From: Vibrio aestuarianus
Lineage (GTDB): Bacteria > Pseudomonadota > Gammaproteobacteria > Enterobacterales > Vibrionaceae
Assembly: GCF_012395185.1 (NCBI RefSeq)
Contig: NZ_JAAZTU010000040.1
Span: 1-35,061, forward strand
Length of the DNA: 35,061 nucleotides
Reading direction: 5' to 3'
Part shown: one piece after another, positions 1 to 6,605 of the stretch
Numbering within the stretch: position 1 is the stretch's first letter
How the letters are laid out: each line of letters begins with the position of its first letter
The notes under the pieces: generated by a model
What the model was told of the DNA's origin: nothing
Database searches by the model: none
Seen by the model: only the letters and a program-made list of their open reading frames with translations
Made by a program: the position numbers and the translations under genes

Positions 1-27
1 GTAGTGTGGTGCGTAGCACCACACTAC
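1..27. repeat. Perfect 12-bp inverted repeat with 3-nt loop
   Basis: Arms of 12 bp (1-12 and 16-27) flank a GTA loop and are fully complementary. No T-run follows, so it is not a standard intrinsic terminator. It lies just upstream of a short ORF in the cassette array. The window starts at its first base, so any extension to the left cannot be seen. Confidence 0.7.
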
Positions 28-52
28 CAGAGCAAGGTGCTTAAAGCAAATT

Positions 53-226
53 ATGTATACTTTCTCTGATCATACAGTAGAAGTGCTTTATTGTATAGCC
101 GAGCAACACATTCAGAAAAAGTTAACGCGCCTATCACCTGACCGTGGTAGCAAAGCTTACCACGGTCAGGTGATAGGCTGTCAATGTTTAACTGTTTTGC
201 TTTCTGGGTTTAATGATGACATGTAA
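53..226 (+). CDS. Short cassette ORF, 57 aa, unknown
   Basis: An open frame from ATG 53 to TAA 224-226 fills most of the space before the first attC, as expected for the gene of an integron cassette. The product begins MYTFSDHTVEVLYCIAEQH and ends in FNDDM. It has no signal peptide or clear membrane helix, and I do not recognise it. No good Shine-Dalgarno lies close to the ATG; the nearest purine stretch (AAGG, 34-37) is too far away. The frame runs straight through the 21-bp perfect palindrome at 129-178, so the mRNA would carry a very stable hairpin mid-gene. It may therefore be a chance frame in a non-coding cassette. Confidence 0.35.
   Translation: MYTFSDHTVEVLYCIAEQHIQKKLTRLSPDRGSKAYHGQVIGCQCLTVLLSGFNDDM
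129..178. repeat. Perfect 21-bp inverted repeat with short loop
   Basis: Positions 129-149 and 158-178 are exact reverse complements over 21 bp, separated by only 8 nt. Two further pairs are possible inside (AGC/GCT). It lies within the cassette upstream of the first attC and does not resemble the attC stem. No U-tract follows on either strand, so a terminator is unlikely. It may be a cruciform, a collapsed miniature transposable element, or a structured RNA. Confidence 0.8.
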
Positions 227-228
227 AC

Positions 229-350
229 TAACAAGCAATTTAAGAGGGATTCCCAACGCTTGGCATTTTTGCTTCTACTTCAAATTTAGTGTTTACGGTA
301 CAATGCTTTAGGTTGGGTGGTAGCGTTGCTCACCCCTTAATTGGGCGTTA
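229..350 (+). repeat. attC site 1 (VCR type)
   Basis: It begins TAACAAGCAATTTAAGAGGG and ends in TTGGGCGTTA, the outer core sites R'' and R' of Vibrio superintegron attC sites, about 122 bp apart. The internal GTGTTTACGG and CACCCCTTAATTGGG blocks fit the VCR family. It closes the cassette containing the 57-aa ORF. Confidence 0.9.
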
Positions 351-368
351 TAAGCTTTGGAGGCTTTA

Positions 369-803
369 GTGATTACAATTCGAGAAATGGATATTTCCGA
401 TTACGATTCAGTGATTGATCTGTGGTGCCAGACGGAAAGCTTGTCATTAAGAGATGCTGATTCTAAACAAAGCATTGAAAGTTACCTTAACCGAAACTCT
501 GGGCTAAGTTTTGTTGCGTTAAGCGGCAATAAAGTTATTGGTGTGGTACTCGTTGGGACCGATGGTCGCAGAGGGTATCTGCAACATTTGGCTGTTTCAT
601 CAGAATTTCGAGGCCAAAAAATAGGTAAAGCTTTGGTTGAAAAATCAGTTGATGCTTTGACTTCGATTGGTGTTTCAAAGACGCATTTATTTGTTTATAG
701 CAATAATGTTAATGCGCAAAATTTTTACGAAAAGTTAGGCTGGTTTCCGAGGGATGAAATACGCATGTATTCGTTTAATAACTCAAGTAATCCAAACGTT
801 TAG
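369..803 (+). CDS. GNAT-family N-acetyltransferase (integron cassette)
   Basis: A 144-aa protein of the Gcn5-related acetyltransferase fold, expected to move an acetyl group from acetyl-CoA to an amine; the substrate is unknown. Motif A spans about residues 69-91 (GYLQHLAVSSEFRGQKIGKAL), with the acetyl-CoA pyrophosphate loop RGQKIGK at 81-87. Motif B includes NVNAQNFYEKLGW near 113-125. The start is taken as GTG 369 because GGAGG at 359-363 lies 5 nt upstream. An in-frame TTG at 357 would add four residues but overlaps that ribosome binding site. It sits between attC 1 and attC 2, so it is a complete mobile cassette. Acetyltransferases are common superintegron cargo, and some confer drug or toxin modification, but nothing here points to a particular target. 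Confidence 0.85.
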   Translation: MITIREMDISDYDSVIDLWCQTESLSLRDADSKQSIESYLNRNSGLSFVALSGNKVIGVVLVGTDGRRGYLQHLAVSSEFRGQKIGKALVEKSVDALTSIGVSKTHLFVYSNNVNAQNFYEKLGWFPRDEIRMYSFNNSSNPNV

Positions 804-813
804 TGGCAGCTTA

Positions 814-934
814 TAACAAACGGCTCAAGAGGGATTGCCAACGCGTGGCGACTTTAGTACAAAATTGAAGCTCAGTGTTTACAGTATGTTTTTTTAAGTT
901 CGCGGTGCGTTGTCAACCCCTTAGCCGGGCGTTA
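814..934 (+). repeat. attC site 2 (VCR type)
   Basis: Starts TAACAAACGGCTCAAGAGGG and ends GCCGGGCGTTA, 121 bp. It is more divergent than site 1 in its centre but has intact outer cores. It closes the acetyltransferase cassette and lies 18 nt before the next gene. Confidence 0.88.
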
Positions 935-952
935 TAACTACAAGGAGGTTAT

Positions 953-1489
953 ATGCAACAAAAGTATGATAAACGACTAATTGCAGCAGATATGTTGGAA
1001 GAAGCAATCAATAAATTTAAGACGGCAAAAAATGACTTAGATTACATTCAATCAATACTACTAGCTGGTGCATCTATAGGTATTACCAATCCATTGCTTT
1101 CTGAAAACAAGAAACAAACAGCTCATGAAAAATCAGCTGAGAATGTTATAAGAATACGTGAATATCGCTTAGGTCGTGAACTTAGCCGGAAAGAGCGACA
1201 GGACGTATTTAGCGGTGCAATGAGGTTTAATAAGCAAGCTTACAATTCATTGAAGCACGCAGGTAAAGGGAAACAACTTGCTGCATCTGATGACTTAGAA
1301 ATTGAAACTGATTTTGCAGTAGAAGCCGAGGAGTTACTCTGGGCTGCTATTGAGGATTTTAAAAGCCTCCCTATTTCACCTGAATTTTTAATCGACAATG
1401 GTAAAACTGATCTTAGATTGCTTATTGGGCTCAGTGACCCACTTGGCACAATACCAGAGATGTACTGTAAGCCAAGAAGCAATGCGTAA
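953..1489 (+). CDS. Cassette protein of unknown function, HEPN-like features
   Basis: A 178-aa, mostly helical, soluble protein with no signal peptide. An excellent ribosome binding site (AAGGAGG, 942-948) precedes ATG 953. The early helices (AADMLEEAINKFK) and a central NxLKHAGKGK segment (about residues 98-107) recall small HEPN-like proteins with an (R/N)xxxKH motif. This is only a resemblance by eye and no function should be assumed. The gene is the cargo of a cassette whose attC (2593-2712) is now separated from it by an IS30 element inserted 14 bp after the stop codon. The reading frame looks intact and the cassette was probably complete before the insertion. Confidence 0.7.
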   Translation: MQQKYDKRLIAADMLEEAINKFKTAKNDLDYIQSILLAGASIGITNPLLSENKKQTAHEKSAENVIRIREYRLGRELSRKERQDVFSGAMRFNKQAYNSLKHAGKGKQLAASDDLEIETDFAVEAEELLWAAIEDFKSLPISPEFLIDNGKTDLRLLIGLSDPLGTIPEMYCKPRSNA

Positions 1490-1503
1490 TAGTAGTCTTA
1501 GTA

Positions 1504-2580
1504 TCAAGTTTGAAGTGCGACACTTTTTACAGATGCGCATGAATATACTCCGTTGGTGTCCTATACCCAAGTCTTTTGCGTGGGCGCGTATTTAATTTGT
1601 GTGCAATTTCATTGCAGATCTTTTGTGTCACGTGTGGCATAGAAGTTCGTTTTGGTAAGTATTGTCGTATCAAGCCGTTGGTGTTTTCATTTGTACCTCG
1701 TTCCCATGAGTGGTAAGGGTTTGCAAAGTAAAACAGACAGTTATGATGTTTTTCTAGTTGTGCATAACCATGAAACTCAGTGCCGTTATCCGCAGTTATC
1801 GTCTTAAAAGGTAAGTCAGAGCGGATCATGATTTTGCTCATTCTTACGTTGAGCGACTCGCTTGTTCTATCGTCCATTTGCCCAATAAAAGTGTAGCCAG
1901 TCATTCTGTCGACTAAAGTCACGATACAGTGCTTGGTTCCGCGGCCAACGACGGTATCAATTTCCCAATGACCAGGCTCTTTTCGATGCTCAGCTTTTGC
2001 AGGTCTTTCGGTAATATGGCGCTTTGCTGCCAGCCGACCTCGGCTGTCTTTTGAGTTATACCTTTTACGCCTTTTCTTAGTGGATTGGCGTAGGTGTTTC
2101 CATAGTGTTCCACCGAGAGTTTTGTCGTTCCAAATATGCTGATAAATGAGCTCGTGACTCATTGTTGGATAGCCTCTTACCCTTAGGTATCCGACGATTT
2201 GGTCAGGGCTCCAATCCAGTCGTAGCAAGGCTTCAGGTAACCTGAAGTCGATTTCGCTGTAACGCTTATTTCTGCGCGAGCGGCTCAGCCGGTTGCGAGC
2301 CATTTGTTGGGCTCTCCACGCCTGATAGGAGTACCTTTTAAAGTGTCTGTTGTATCGGGAATTGCGTTCAATTTCTCGATATATAGTGGCTTTGTGACGA
2401 CCTAGTTGTTTAGCTATTTTAGCGGTACTAATTCCTTGCTTTCTGAGTGCAGAAATCATATACCTTTCAATCTCAGTAAGGTGCGTGTATTTCATGTTTT
2501 TTACTTCTTGGCGGGAGCAAACTTCATGATTATCGCGCCTTACTGTTTTTATGTTCAGGGGTGTCGCACTTCGTACTTGA
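1504..2580 (-). mobile_element. IS30-family insertion sequence
   Basis: About 1.08 kb bounded by terminal inverted repeats: 1504-1523 (TCAAGTTTGAAGTGCGACAC) and 2561-2580, whose reverse complement matches it with two mismatches. A single transposase gene fills the interior on the minus strand. It sits between the stop codon of the 953-1489 gene and that cassette's attC. No convincing target duplication is seen (left flank ends TTAGTA, right flank starts ATCCAAG). The exact ends could be off by one to three bases. Confidence 0.88.
1527..2495 (-). CDS. IS30-family transposase
   Basis: A full-length 322-aa DDE transposase. Residues 1-50 form a helix-turn-helix (ISTAKIAKQLGRHKATIYREI) that binds the inverted repeats. 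The catalytic core has D180 (HWEIDTVVG), D236 (ITADNGTEF) and E270 (ERGTNENTNGLIRQ), with the last two 34 residues apart as in the IS30 family. It reads opposite to the cassettes. A possible promoter on the minus strand has a -35 TGAACA (2557-2552), a 17-bp spacer and a -10 GATAAT (2534-2529). The frame is intact, so the element may be active. Confidence 0.95.
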   Translation of the reverse strand: MKYTHLTEIERYMISALRKQGISTAKIAKQLGRHKATIYREIERNSRYNRHFKRYSYQAWRAQQMARNRLSRSRRNKRYSEIDFRLPEALLRLDWSPDQIVGYLRVRGYPTMSHELIYQHIWNDKTLGGTLWKHLRQSTKKRRKRYNSKDSRGRLAAKRHITERPAKAEHRKEPGHWEIDTVVGRGTKHCIVTLVDRMTGYTFIGQMDDRTSESLNVRMSKIMIRSDLPFKTITADNGTEFHGYAQLEKHHNCLFYFANPYHSWERGTNENTNGLIRQYLPKRTSMPHVTQKICNEIAHKLNTRPRKRLGYRTPTEYIHAHL

Positions 2581-2592
2581 ATCCAAGCCTCA

Positions 2593-2712
2593 TAACAAGC
2601 AATTTAAGAGTGATTCCTAACGCGTGGCATTTTTACTGTGCGTTAAGTTTAGTGGTTAAGGTGGTATGCGGCGGCTTTGGTATCGCGTTGCTCACACCTT
2701 AATAGGGCGTTA
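2593..2712 (+). repeat. attC site 3 (VCR type)
   Basis: Starts TAACAAGCAATTTAAGAGTG and ends AATAGGGCGTTA, 120 bp. It belongs to the cassette of the 953-1489 gene but now lies downstream of the IS30 element. Outer core sites are intact. Confidence 0.88.
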
Positions 2713-2778
2713 TGTTCTCACCATTAAAAAAGCGATATGAGTCGAGTTTGAATCTTTTTCATACATTTTCCTTCAGAG

Positions 2779-2819
2779 ACTCTTTCATACTGTTTGAGCG
2801 GAGGACAATATGAAAGAGT
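2779..2819 (+). promoter_or_regulatory. RNA hairpin enclosing RBS and start codon
   Basis: ACTCTTTCATA (2779-2789) is the exact reverse complement of TATGAAAGAGT (2809-2819). The second arm contains the ATG of the next gene (2810-2812), and the 19-nt loop holds its ribosome binding site GGAGGA (2800-2805). In the mRNA the start codon would be locked in an 11-bp stem, which predicts translational control. No ligand or opener is evident. Confidence 0.6.
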
Positions 2820-3229
2820 TAAGGTTAACCAATGCTATGATCACGTTCATTCTGGGAATGATTATCGCGGGTTTAGTTTCAAAAGGGAGCTTTTTGGGGA
2901 CGGCGTTCAAATATCCTTCAGACTTTATGTTTATAGTGTTTGGTGGCTTACTAGCATTCCTGCTTTCTGGAGTTTCAATTAGGTACTTGCAGAAAGGTTA
3001 TTGGAAAGAGTCAGCGTTAATGTATCCAATTTACTATTATGGTTCTTTTGGGCTTTTTGCAGATGGTCATTTAGCAGGTTGGTCGCATAGTGGCAGTGTG
3101 GGGGAAAAGCTAATGATGTCTCAAGTATACATTTTGCTATCACTCGTTTCGGTATTTATTCCACTTATTATCGCTGCAATCTCGGTTGTTCACATTGTTT
3201 TATTGAGAGCAGAGGTGAAAAAGTACTAA
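2810..3229 (+). CDS. Four-helix membrane protein (integron cassette), unknown
   Basis: A 139-aa integral membrane protein. Hydrophobic segments lie at about 8-25, 38-57, 72-86 and 105-132, the last long and followed by a basic tail (LLRAEVKKY). There are no recognisable catalytic motifs and I do not recognise the family. ATG 2810 has a good GGAGGA at 2800-2805, but both lie in the hairpin described at 2779-2819. The stop codon TAA (3227-3229) forms the first bases of the following attC, so the gene and its recombination site are fused without spacer. It is a complete cassette. Confidence 0.75.
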   Translation: MKELRLTNAMITFILGMIIAGLVSKGSFLGTAFKYPSDFMFIVFGGLLAFLLSGVSIRYLQKGYWKESALMYPIYYYGSFGLFADGHLAGWSHSGSVGEKLMMSQVYILLSLVSVFIPLIIAAISVVHIVLLRAEVKKY

Positions 3230-3351
3230 CATACAAACAATTTAAGAGGGATTCCCAACGCTTGGCAGTTTTACTATGCGTCAGGTAAAGTGTTTTACGG
3301 TGCAATGCAGCGACTTGGCCTGTGCGTTGTTCACCACTTAATTGGGCGTTA
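3227..3351 (+). repeat. attC site 4 (VCR type)
   Basis: Starts TAACATACAAACAATTTAAG, a few bases longer than its neighbours at the left core, and ends AATTGGGCGTTA. It supplies the stop codon of the membrane protein gene. Confidence 0.87.
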
Positions 3352-3385
3352 GCCCAATGCAGTCAAAATGGAGATTTAGAGACGA

Positions 3386-3925
3386 ATGGAAATTGTATTT
3401 GTAAGGCATGGGGTGCCTGACTACTCGTTATCTGACGAGCGAAAAATGACCCAACTAGAAAAAGATTATGCCCCTTTAAATAGGGACTACATACATGAAT
3501 TGCACGCTGTTGCTCAAGAAATTCAACTCGAAAAAGCCGAAGTAATCATATCTTCACCGTATACAAGAGCGTTGCAAACAGCCGAAATTATTAACCGAGA
3601 ACTAGGCTTAGAACTCTTTGTTGAACATGACCTACGAGAGTGGCGAGCAGACTTGGGTGGTGGTTATGTAGATCTTTCAGAAAGAGATCGCCGTTGGCAT
3701 GAGTATCGCATCTCACTGAAACATAATATGGAGGCTAACCATATACCGTATGAGTCTTGGGGCGAACTTAAAAACCGCGCAGAAAATGTGCTATCTAGAT
3801 ACACGCATTATTCTAAGGTAATAGTAGTATCTCATTTCAATGTCTTCGAAAGTTTGGCTGGTTATCAAGATAATGGCATTGGTTGTGGAAGTTATCGTTC
3901 GCTAACGTTGGAAAAATTGGGCTAA
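3386..3925 (+). CDS. Histidine phosphatase family protein (integron cassette)
   Basis: A 179-aa member of the phosphoglycerate-mutase/histidine-phosphatase fold. The RHG motif is at residues 7-9 with nucleophile H8. The phosphate-pocket arginine is in SSPYTRALQTA (R61). An acidic LREW (E85) and the second catalytic histidine in VVSHFNVFE (H150) complete the site, so it should be a working phosphatase. The substrate cannot be read from the sequence; family members act on phosphosugars, nucleotides or phosphoproteins. The TAA stop (3923-3925) is part of the next attC. It is probably soluble and cytoplasmic, with no signal peptide. Confidence 0.88.
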   Translation: MEIVFVRHGVPDYSLSDERKMTQLEKDYAPLNRDYIHELHAVAQEIQLEKAEVIISSPYTRALQTAEIINRELGLELFVEHDLREWRADLGGGYVDLSERDRRWHEYRISLKHNMEANHIPYESWGELKNRAENVLSRYTHYSKVIVVSHFNVFESLAGYQDNGIGCGSYRSLTLEKLG

Positions 3926-4042
3926 CAAACAATTCAAATGGATTCTTAACGCGTGGCAGTTTTACTATGCGTTGAATAAAGTGTTTTATGGTGCAATGCG
4001 GCGACTTGGCCAGTGCGTTGTTAACCCTCTAATGCAGCGTCA
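3923..4042 (+). repeat. attC site 5, degenerate right core
   Basis: Starts TAACAAACAATTCAAATGG and has the usual VCR interior, but it ends CAGCGTCATGC instead of GGGCGTTA. The GTT of the R' core, where IntI cuts and exchanges strands, has become GTC. Recombination at this site is probably weakened or lost, which would freeze the cassettes on either side. Confidence 0.8.
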
Positions 4043-4081
4043 TGCTCTAGTCACAATCAAATTATTTTGGAATTTATCACA

Positions 4082-4522
4082 ATGAAAAAATTAACAATTT
4101 TAGCTCTTTCATCACTGGTTTTCTTCTCATCAAACACTTTTGCTAGAGATGATGTGGGTAATTATTCGATTACAAAAGCAATGAGCTCTGAAGTAGCTAA
4201 ATCTAAATTAGGCTCTGAAGTTTCATTTTACTTTGGCGAGCAGAGTTACGGCAAAGTTCTCAAAGAATTAGGTGAATTTAAAACCAACAAAAAAACGAAC
4301 GCTTTCAATAAAACAGATGAAGAAGCGTGCAATTGGGTTTTTCTTTCTGCCATGATTGCTCTTAAAAACAGAGCGATAAAAGAGGGTGGAAATGCGGTGG
4401 TCAATATCAAATCAAATTACAAAAATAACCTCACTTCAAGCAACGATACTTTTCAATGTGGTGCTGGAGCCGTGATGGCTGGAGTTGCATTGAGTGGTGA
4501 AGTTGTGAAGCTCAAAAAATAA
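4082..4522 (+). CDS. Small exported protein, YbjQ-like fold suspected
   Basis: A 146-aa protein with a clear Sec signal peptide (MKKLTILALSSLVFFSSNTFA, cleavage about after residue 21). The mature part contains GSEVSFYFGEQ, TNKKTNAFNKTDEEAC, then GGNAVVNIKSNYKNN and CGAGAVMAGVALSGEVVKLKK. Proteins of this type are often mislabelled as excinuclease subunits. The NAVVNI strand and overall pattern suggest a compact beta-rich domain akin to YbjQ, with two cysteines that could form a disulfide. An upstream in-frame TTG (4067) exists, but ATG 4082 gives the proper signal peptide. It is the last intact cassette gene and is followed by an attC remnant. Its function is unknown. Confidence 0.75.
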   Translation: MKKLTILALSSLVFFSSNTFARDDVGNYSITKAMSSEVAKSKLGSEVSFYFGEQSYGKVLKELGEFKTNKKTNAFNKTDEEACNWVFLSAMIALKNRAIKEGGNAVVNIKSNYKNNLTSSNDTFQCGAGAVMAGVALSGEVVKLKK

Positions 4523-4557
4523 GGTTAACGAGGGATTCCCAACGCTCGTCGTTAGCC
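4523..4557 (+). repeat. Truncated attC remnant, 35 bp
   Basis: The start TTAACGAGGGATTCCCAACGC is the left half of a VCR. It is joined almost at once to TCGTCGTTAGCC, which resembles a right core. GGTTAACGA and TCGTTAGCC can pair (one mismatch), leaving a very short hairpin. It reads as a deletion scar of a normal attC of about 120 bp. Confidence 0.65.
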
Positions 4558-4700
4558 AGCACGAAGCTTTTGATTCAGTCTGTTTTCGATAAAGTGGAAC
4601 GTTTAGAAATGTTCCCAGAATCAAGGCGTGCCCCTCCTGAACTTGATTATTTAAGCTACCGTGAAGTCGTTGCTAGCCCTTGTCGCTCCCATATTAAGAT
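4555..4700 (+). pseudogene. ParE/RelE-type toxin fragment
   Basis: The frame through 4555-4700 reads ASTKLLIQSVFDKVERLEMF, PESRRAPPELDYLSYREVVA and SPCR. This is the centre of ParE-family toxins, where Pro-Glu-Ser-Gly-Arg and the YRE motif are typical. The N-terminal third and any ParD antitoxin are missing. After SPCR the expected IFYK strand and C-terminal helix are lost (SHIKIARLWG). The 5' end abuts the attC remnant, so one deletion probably removed the rest of an attC, the antitoxin gene and the toxin start. The longer open frame (to 4851) runs over the terminator of the neighbouring gene and is not meaningful. It is expected to be non-functional. Confidence 0.72.
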
Positions 4701-4773
4701 AGCCCGTTTATGGGGCGTAAGTAATAGTTATATGCAAATGTCAGATCGCGATGCACCTACTAGGGCGCAGATG

Positions 4774-4805
4774 AAAAACCTCCGGCTATGCCGGAGGATA
4801 TTTTT
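4774..4805 (-). terminator. Intrinsic terminator of the MFS transporter gene
   Basis: CCTCCGGC (4779-4786) pairs with GCCGGAGG (4790-4797) around a TAT loop. The A-run 4774-4778 gives the U-tract on the minus strand; ATATTTTT after the stem could make it work in both directions. It marks the start of stable chromosomal sequence to the right of the array. Confidence 0.85.
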
Positions 4806-4822
4806 GAAACGTGTTAATGAAT

Positions 4823-6298
4823 CTAGCTTTTCGCTTCAACAAGATCATTAGCCTGGTTTGACTGAGCCGCCTCGAGCATTTTTTTAATAATAAATGAAGC
4901 AATCAGCGCTACCACAACCATTACAACAGCAAGTATGGTCAGCAATTTAAAGTAATCGCCATAAACGGTTTGTACAATTTGTTGGGTAATGACTTGGCCT
5001 TTTTCTAATGCTATTGAGGTCGAGAAAACGGCCCCGACAATGCCACTTAAGGCCATCGCAACTGAAAATAAGCTAACAGAGAAGTTTTCGATATGTTTAG
5101 GCGCGACCGAAAGGATAAACGCAACCACTAGGCTACCGACAATCACTTCTGCAAACGCTTGGAAGAAGTGGATCACTAAGAACACTTCAGGACGGATAAC
5201 GACATCTGCGCCGACACTCATGACTGCCATGGTTAGAATACCAAAGGCAATGGCAGTAAAAATAAATGCGAAGCCGATTTTCGTTGCGGTAGAAAAGTTA
5301 ACGCCACGTTTTTCAAGTGATGAGAATGTCATCGCAATCACTGGTCCCGCCACGATACACCATAGTGGGTTCATCGCCATTGATGCTTCCGGCGCTATTG
5401 GGATTAAGCCAAACAAGTCACCACGCATTGTGTTGATTGTTACCATGGTCATGGAAGTCATCATTTGACCGTAGTAAACAAAGAAACAAGTAGTGAGCAG
5501 CGTCATGATAAGGATGGCTCCCATCTTCAGCGCGTCTGATTTTTGTGCTTTTAGCATTAATGTTATGAAATATAAAATAGCGGCTGCACCGATCGCATAG
5601 ACGATGTTTTGGCCGATATCCATATTAGAGAACATGAAAAATACCAGTCCCACCATCGCGCAAGAAAGCACTAAGAAAGCCAACCAGTTCTTTTTGCTAA
5701 CCTTATTTTGGTCAATTTCAGCGGCTACACCAACCAATGGTTTATTGAAAATAATTAGTGTTGCAAATGCGCACGCTGCCAAAATAGCAGAAAGCATAAA
5801 GCTACCGTTAAAACCGATAGCTAAAACAAACATTGGAAATAGGTATTGACCAAGTAGTGCCCCAACATTATTGACTGAGTAGTTGATTGGGTAGCAGTTT
5901 TCGAAGTCTTCTTGCGATTTAAAAGTGCGTTTATACAAACTGGGGTACGAAGGAGACATCAAACCACGAGCGTAACTCGCAAGTGCAATACCAGCTAAAG
6001 CCATTGGGACATTGGTCGCAGAAGCACCTAGAACCAATAGCACATAACCCGTTGCAAATGCACCATAGGCAATAGTTAATGAGCGATATGCACCAAGGAA
6101 TTTATCTGCGATAAATCCACCAGCAATAGCAAACAAAGGGCCAATCGATGAAAACGCACCGACAACCATCATGGTATCCGCTTCGTTATAACCTAGATCT
6201 TCTAGGAAAAAACGCGTGAGGATTACCATCACACCGTAAAACGACAAGCCAAACATCATTTGGCAAAACATCATTGATTTATTGAGTTTATTCCACAT
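4823..6298 (-). CDS. POT/MFS-type peptide transporter, divergent
   Basis: A 491-aa polytopic membrane protein with about 14 hydrophobic segments. The order GFIADKFLGAYRSLTIAYGA after helix 2 matches the GGWLGDKVLGTKR loop of proton-dependent oligopeptide transporters such as DtpA. It is therefore probably an H+-coupled di-/tripeptide symporter or a relative. Oddly, the helix-1 ExxERFxYY signature of that family is replaced by QMMFGLSFYG (about residues 13-22), losing both glutamates and the arginine used in proton coupling. Coupling or substrate may therefore differ. It is divergent from the DUF218 gene and has its own terminator at 4774-4805. The ATG at 6298 has only a weak GAGA upstream. 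Confidence 0.75.
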   Translation of the reverse strand: MWNKLNKSMMFCQMMFGLSFYGVMVILTRFFLEDLGYNEADTMMVVGAFSSIGPLFAIAGGFIADKFLGAYRSLTIAYGAFATGYVLLVLGASATNVPMALAGIALASYARGLMSPSYPSLYKRTFKSQEDFENCYPINYSVNNVGALLGQYLFPMFVLAIGFNGSFMLSAILAACAFATLIIFNKPLVGVAAEIDQNKVSKKNWLAFLVLSCAMVGLVFFMFSNMDIGQNIVYAIGAAAILYFITLMLKAQKSDALKMGAILIMTLLTTCFFVYYGQMMTSMTMVTINTMRGDLFGLIPIAPEASMAMNPLWCIVAGPVIAMTFSSLEKRGVNFSTATKIGFAFIFTAIAFGILTMAVMSVGADVVIRPEVFLVIHFFQAFAEVIVGSLVVAFILSVAPKHIENFSVSLFSVAMALSGIVGAVFSTSIALEKGQVITQQIVQTVYGDYFKLLTILAVVMVVVALIASFIIKKMLEAAQSNQANDLVEAKS

Positions 6299-6412
6299 AA
6301 TTATCTCGATATATAGTGATATTAAGGATTTATTCCTGATTATTTTATCACTGTCAGGCGTTTATAATTTGGCGCGATTATCGCAGAAATGTCACTTTAT
6401 GCACGAGTTTTT

Positions 6413-6445
6413 CTAATGTATAAATCATGTTTCGCTAATGTATAA
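6413..6445. promoter_or_regulatory. Direct repeat CTAATGTATAA x2 in divergent promoter region
   Basis: CTAATGTATAA occurs at 6413-6423 and 6435-6445, exactly 22 bp (two helical turns) apart, in the 307-bp gap between the divergent transporter and DUF218 genes. The second copy overlaps TATAAT (6441-6446), a likely -10. Same-face repeats suggest a regulator site. I see no gene or other structure in the rest of this gap. Confidence 0.4.
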
Positions 6446-6605
6446 TCAAGGCAAACGTTTTCTTTGAGTGTTGTCACGCATGAGTAAAATTATTGATTAG
6501 CTTGTTTTCAATGTATCCCTGAGATGATTGGCAACTTTCAGCTTTGAATAAGAAGGGCATAAGATGGTTTTGGTCATTTTAGTTATTTAACTTTTTAGGT
6601 AGAAA

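Noticed and set aside
2406..2702. Plus-strand frame across the IS30 right end and attC 3
   Set aside because: It spans an IS end and a non-coding recombination site, with no coding evidence.
4989..5468. Long plus-strand frame of 159 codons
   Set aside because: It is antisense to the MFS transporter, which has clear membrane segments and family motifs.
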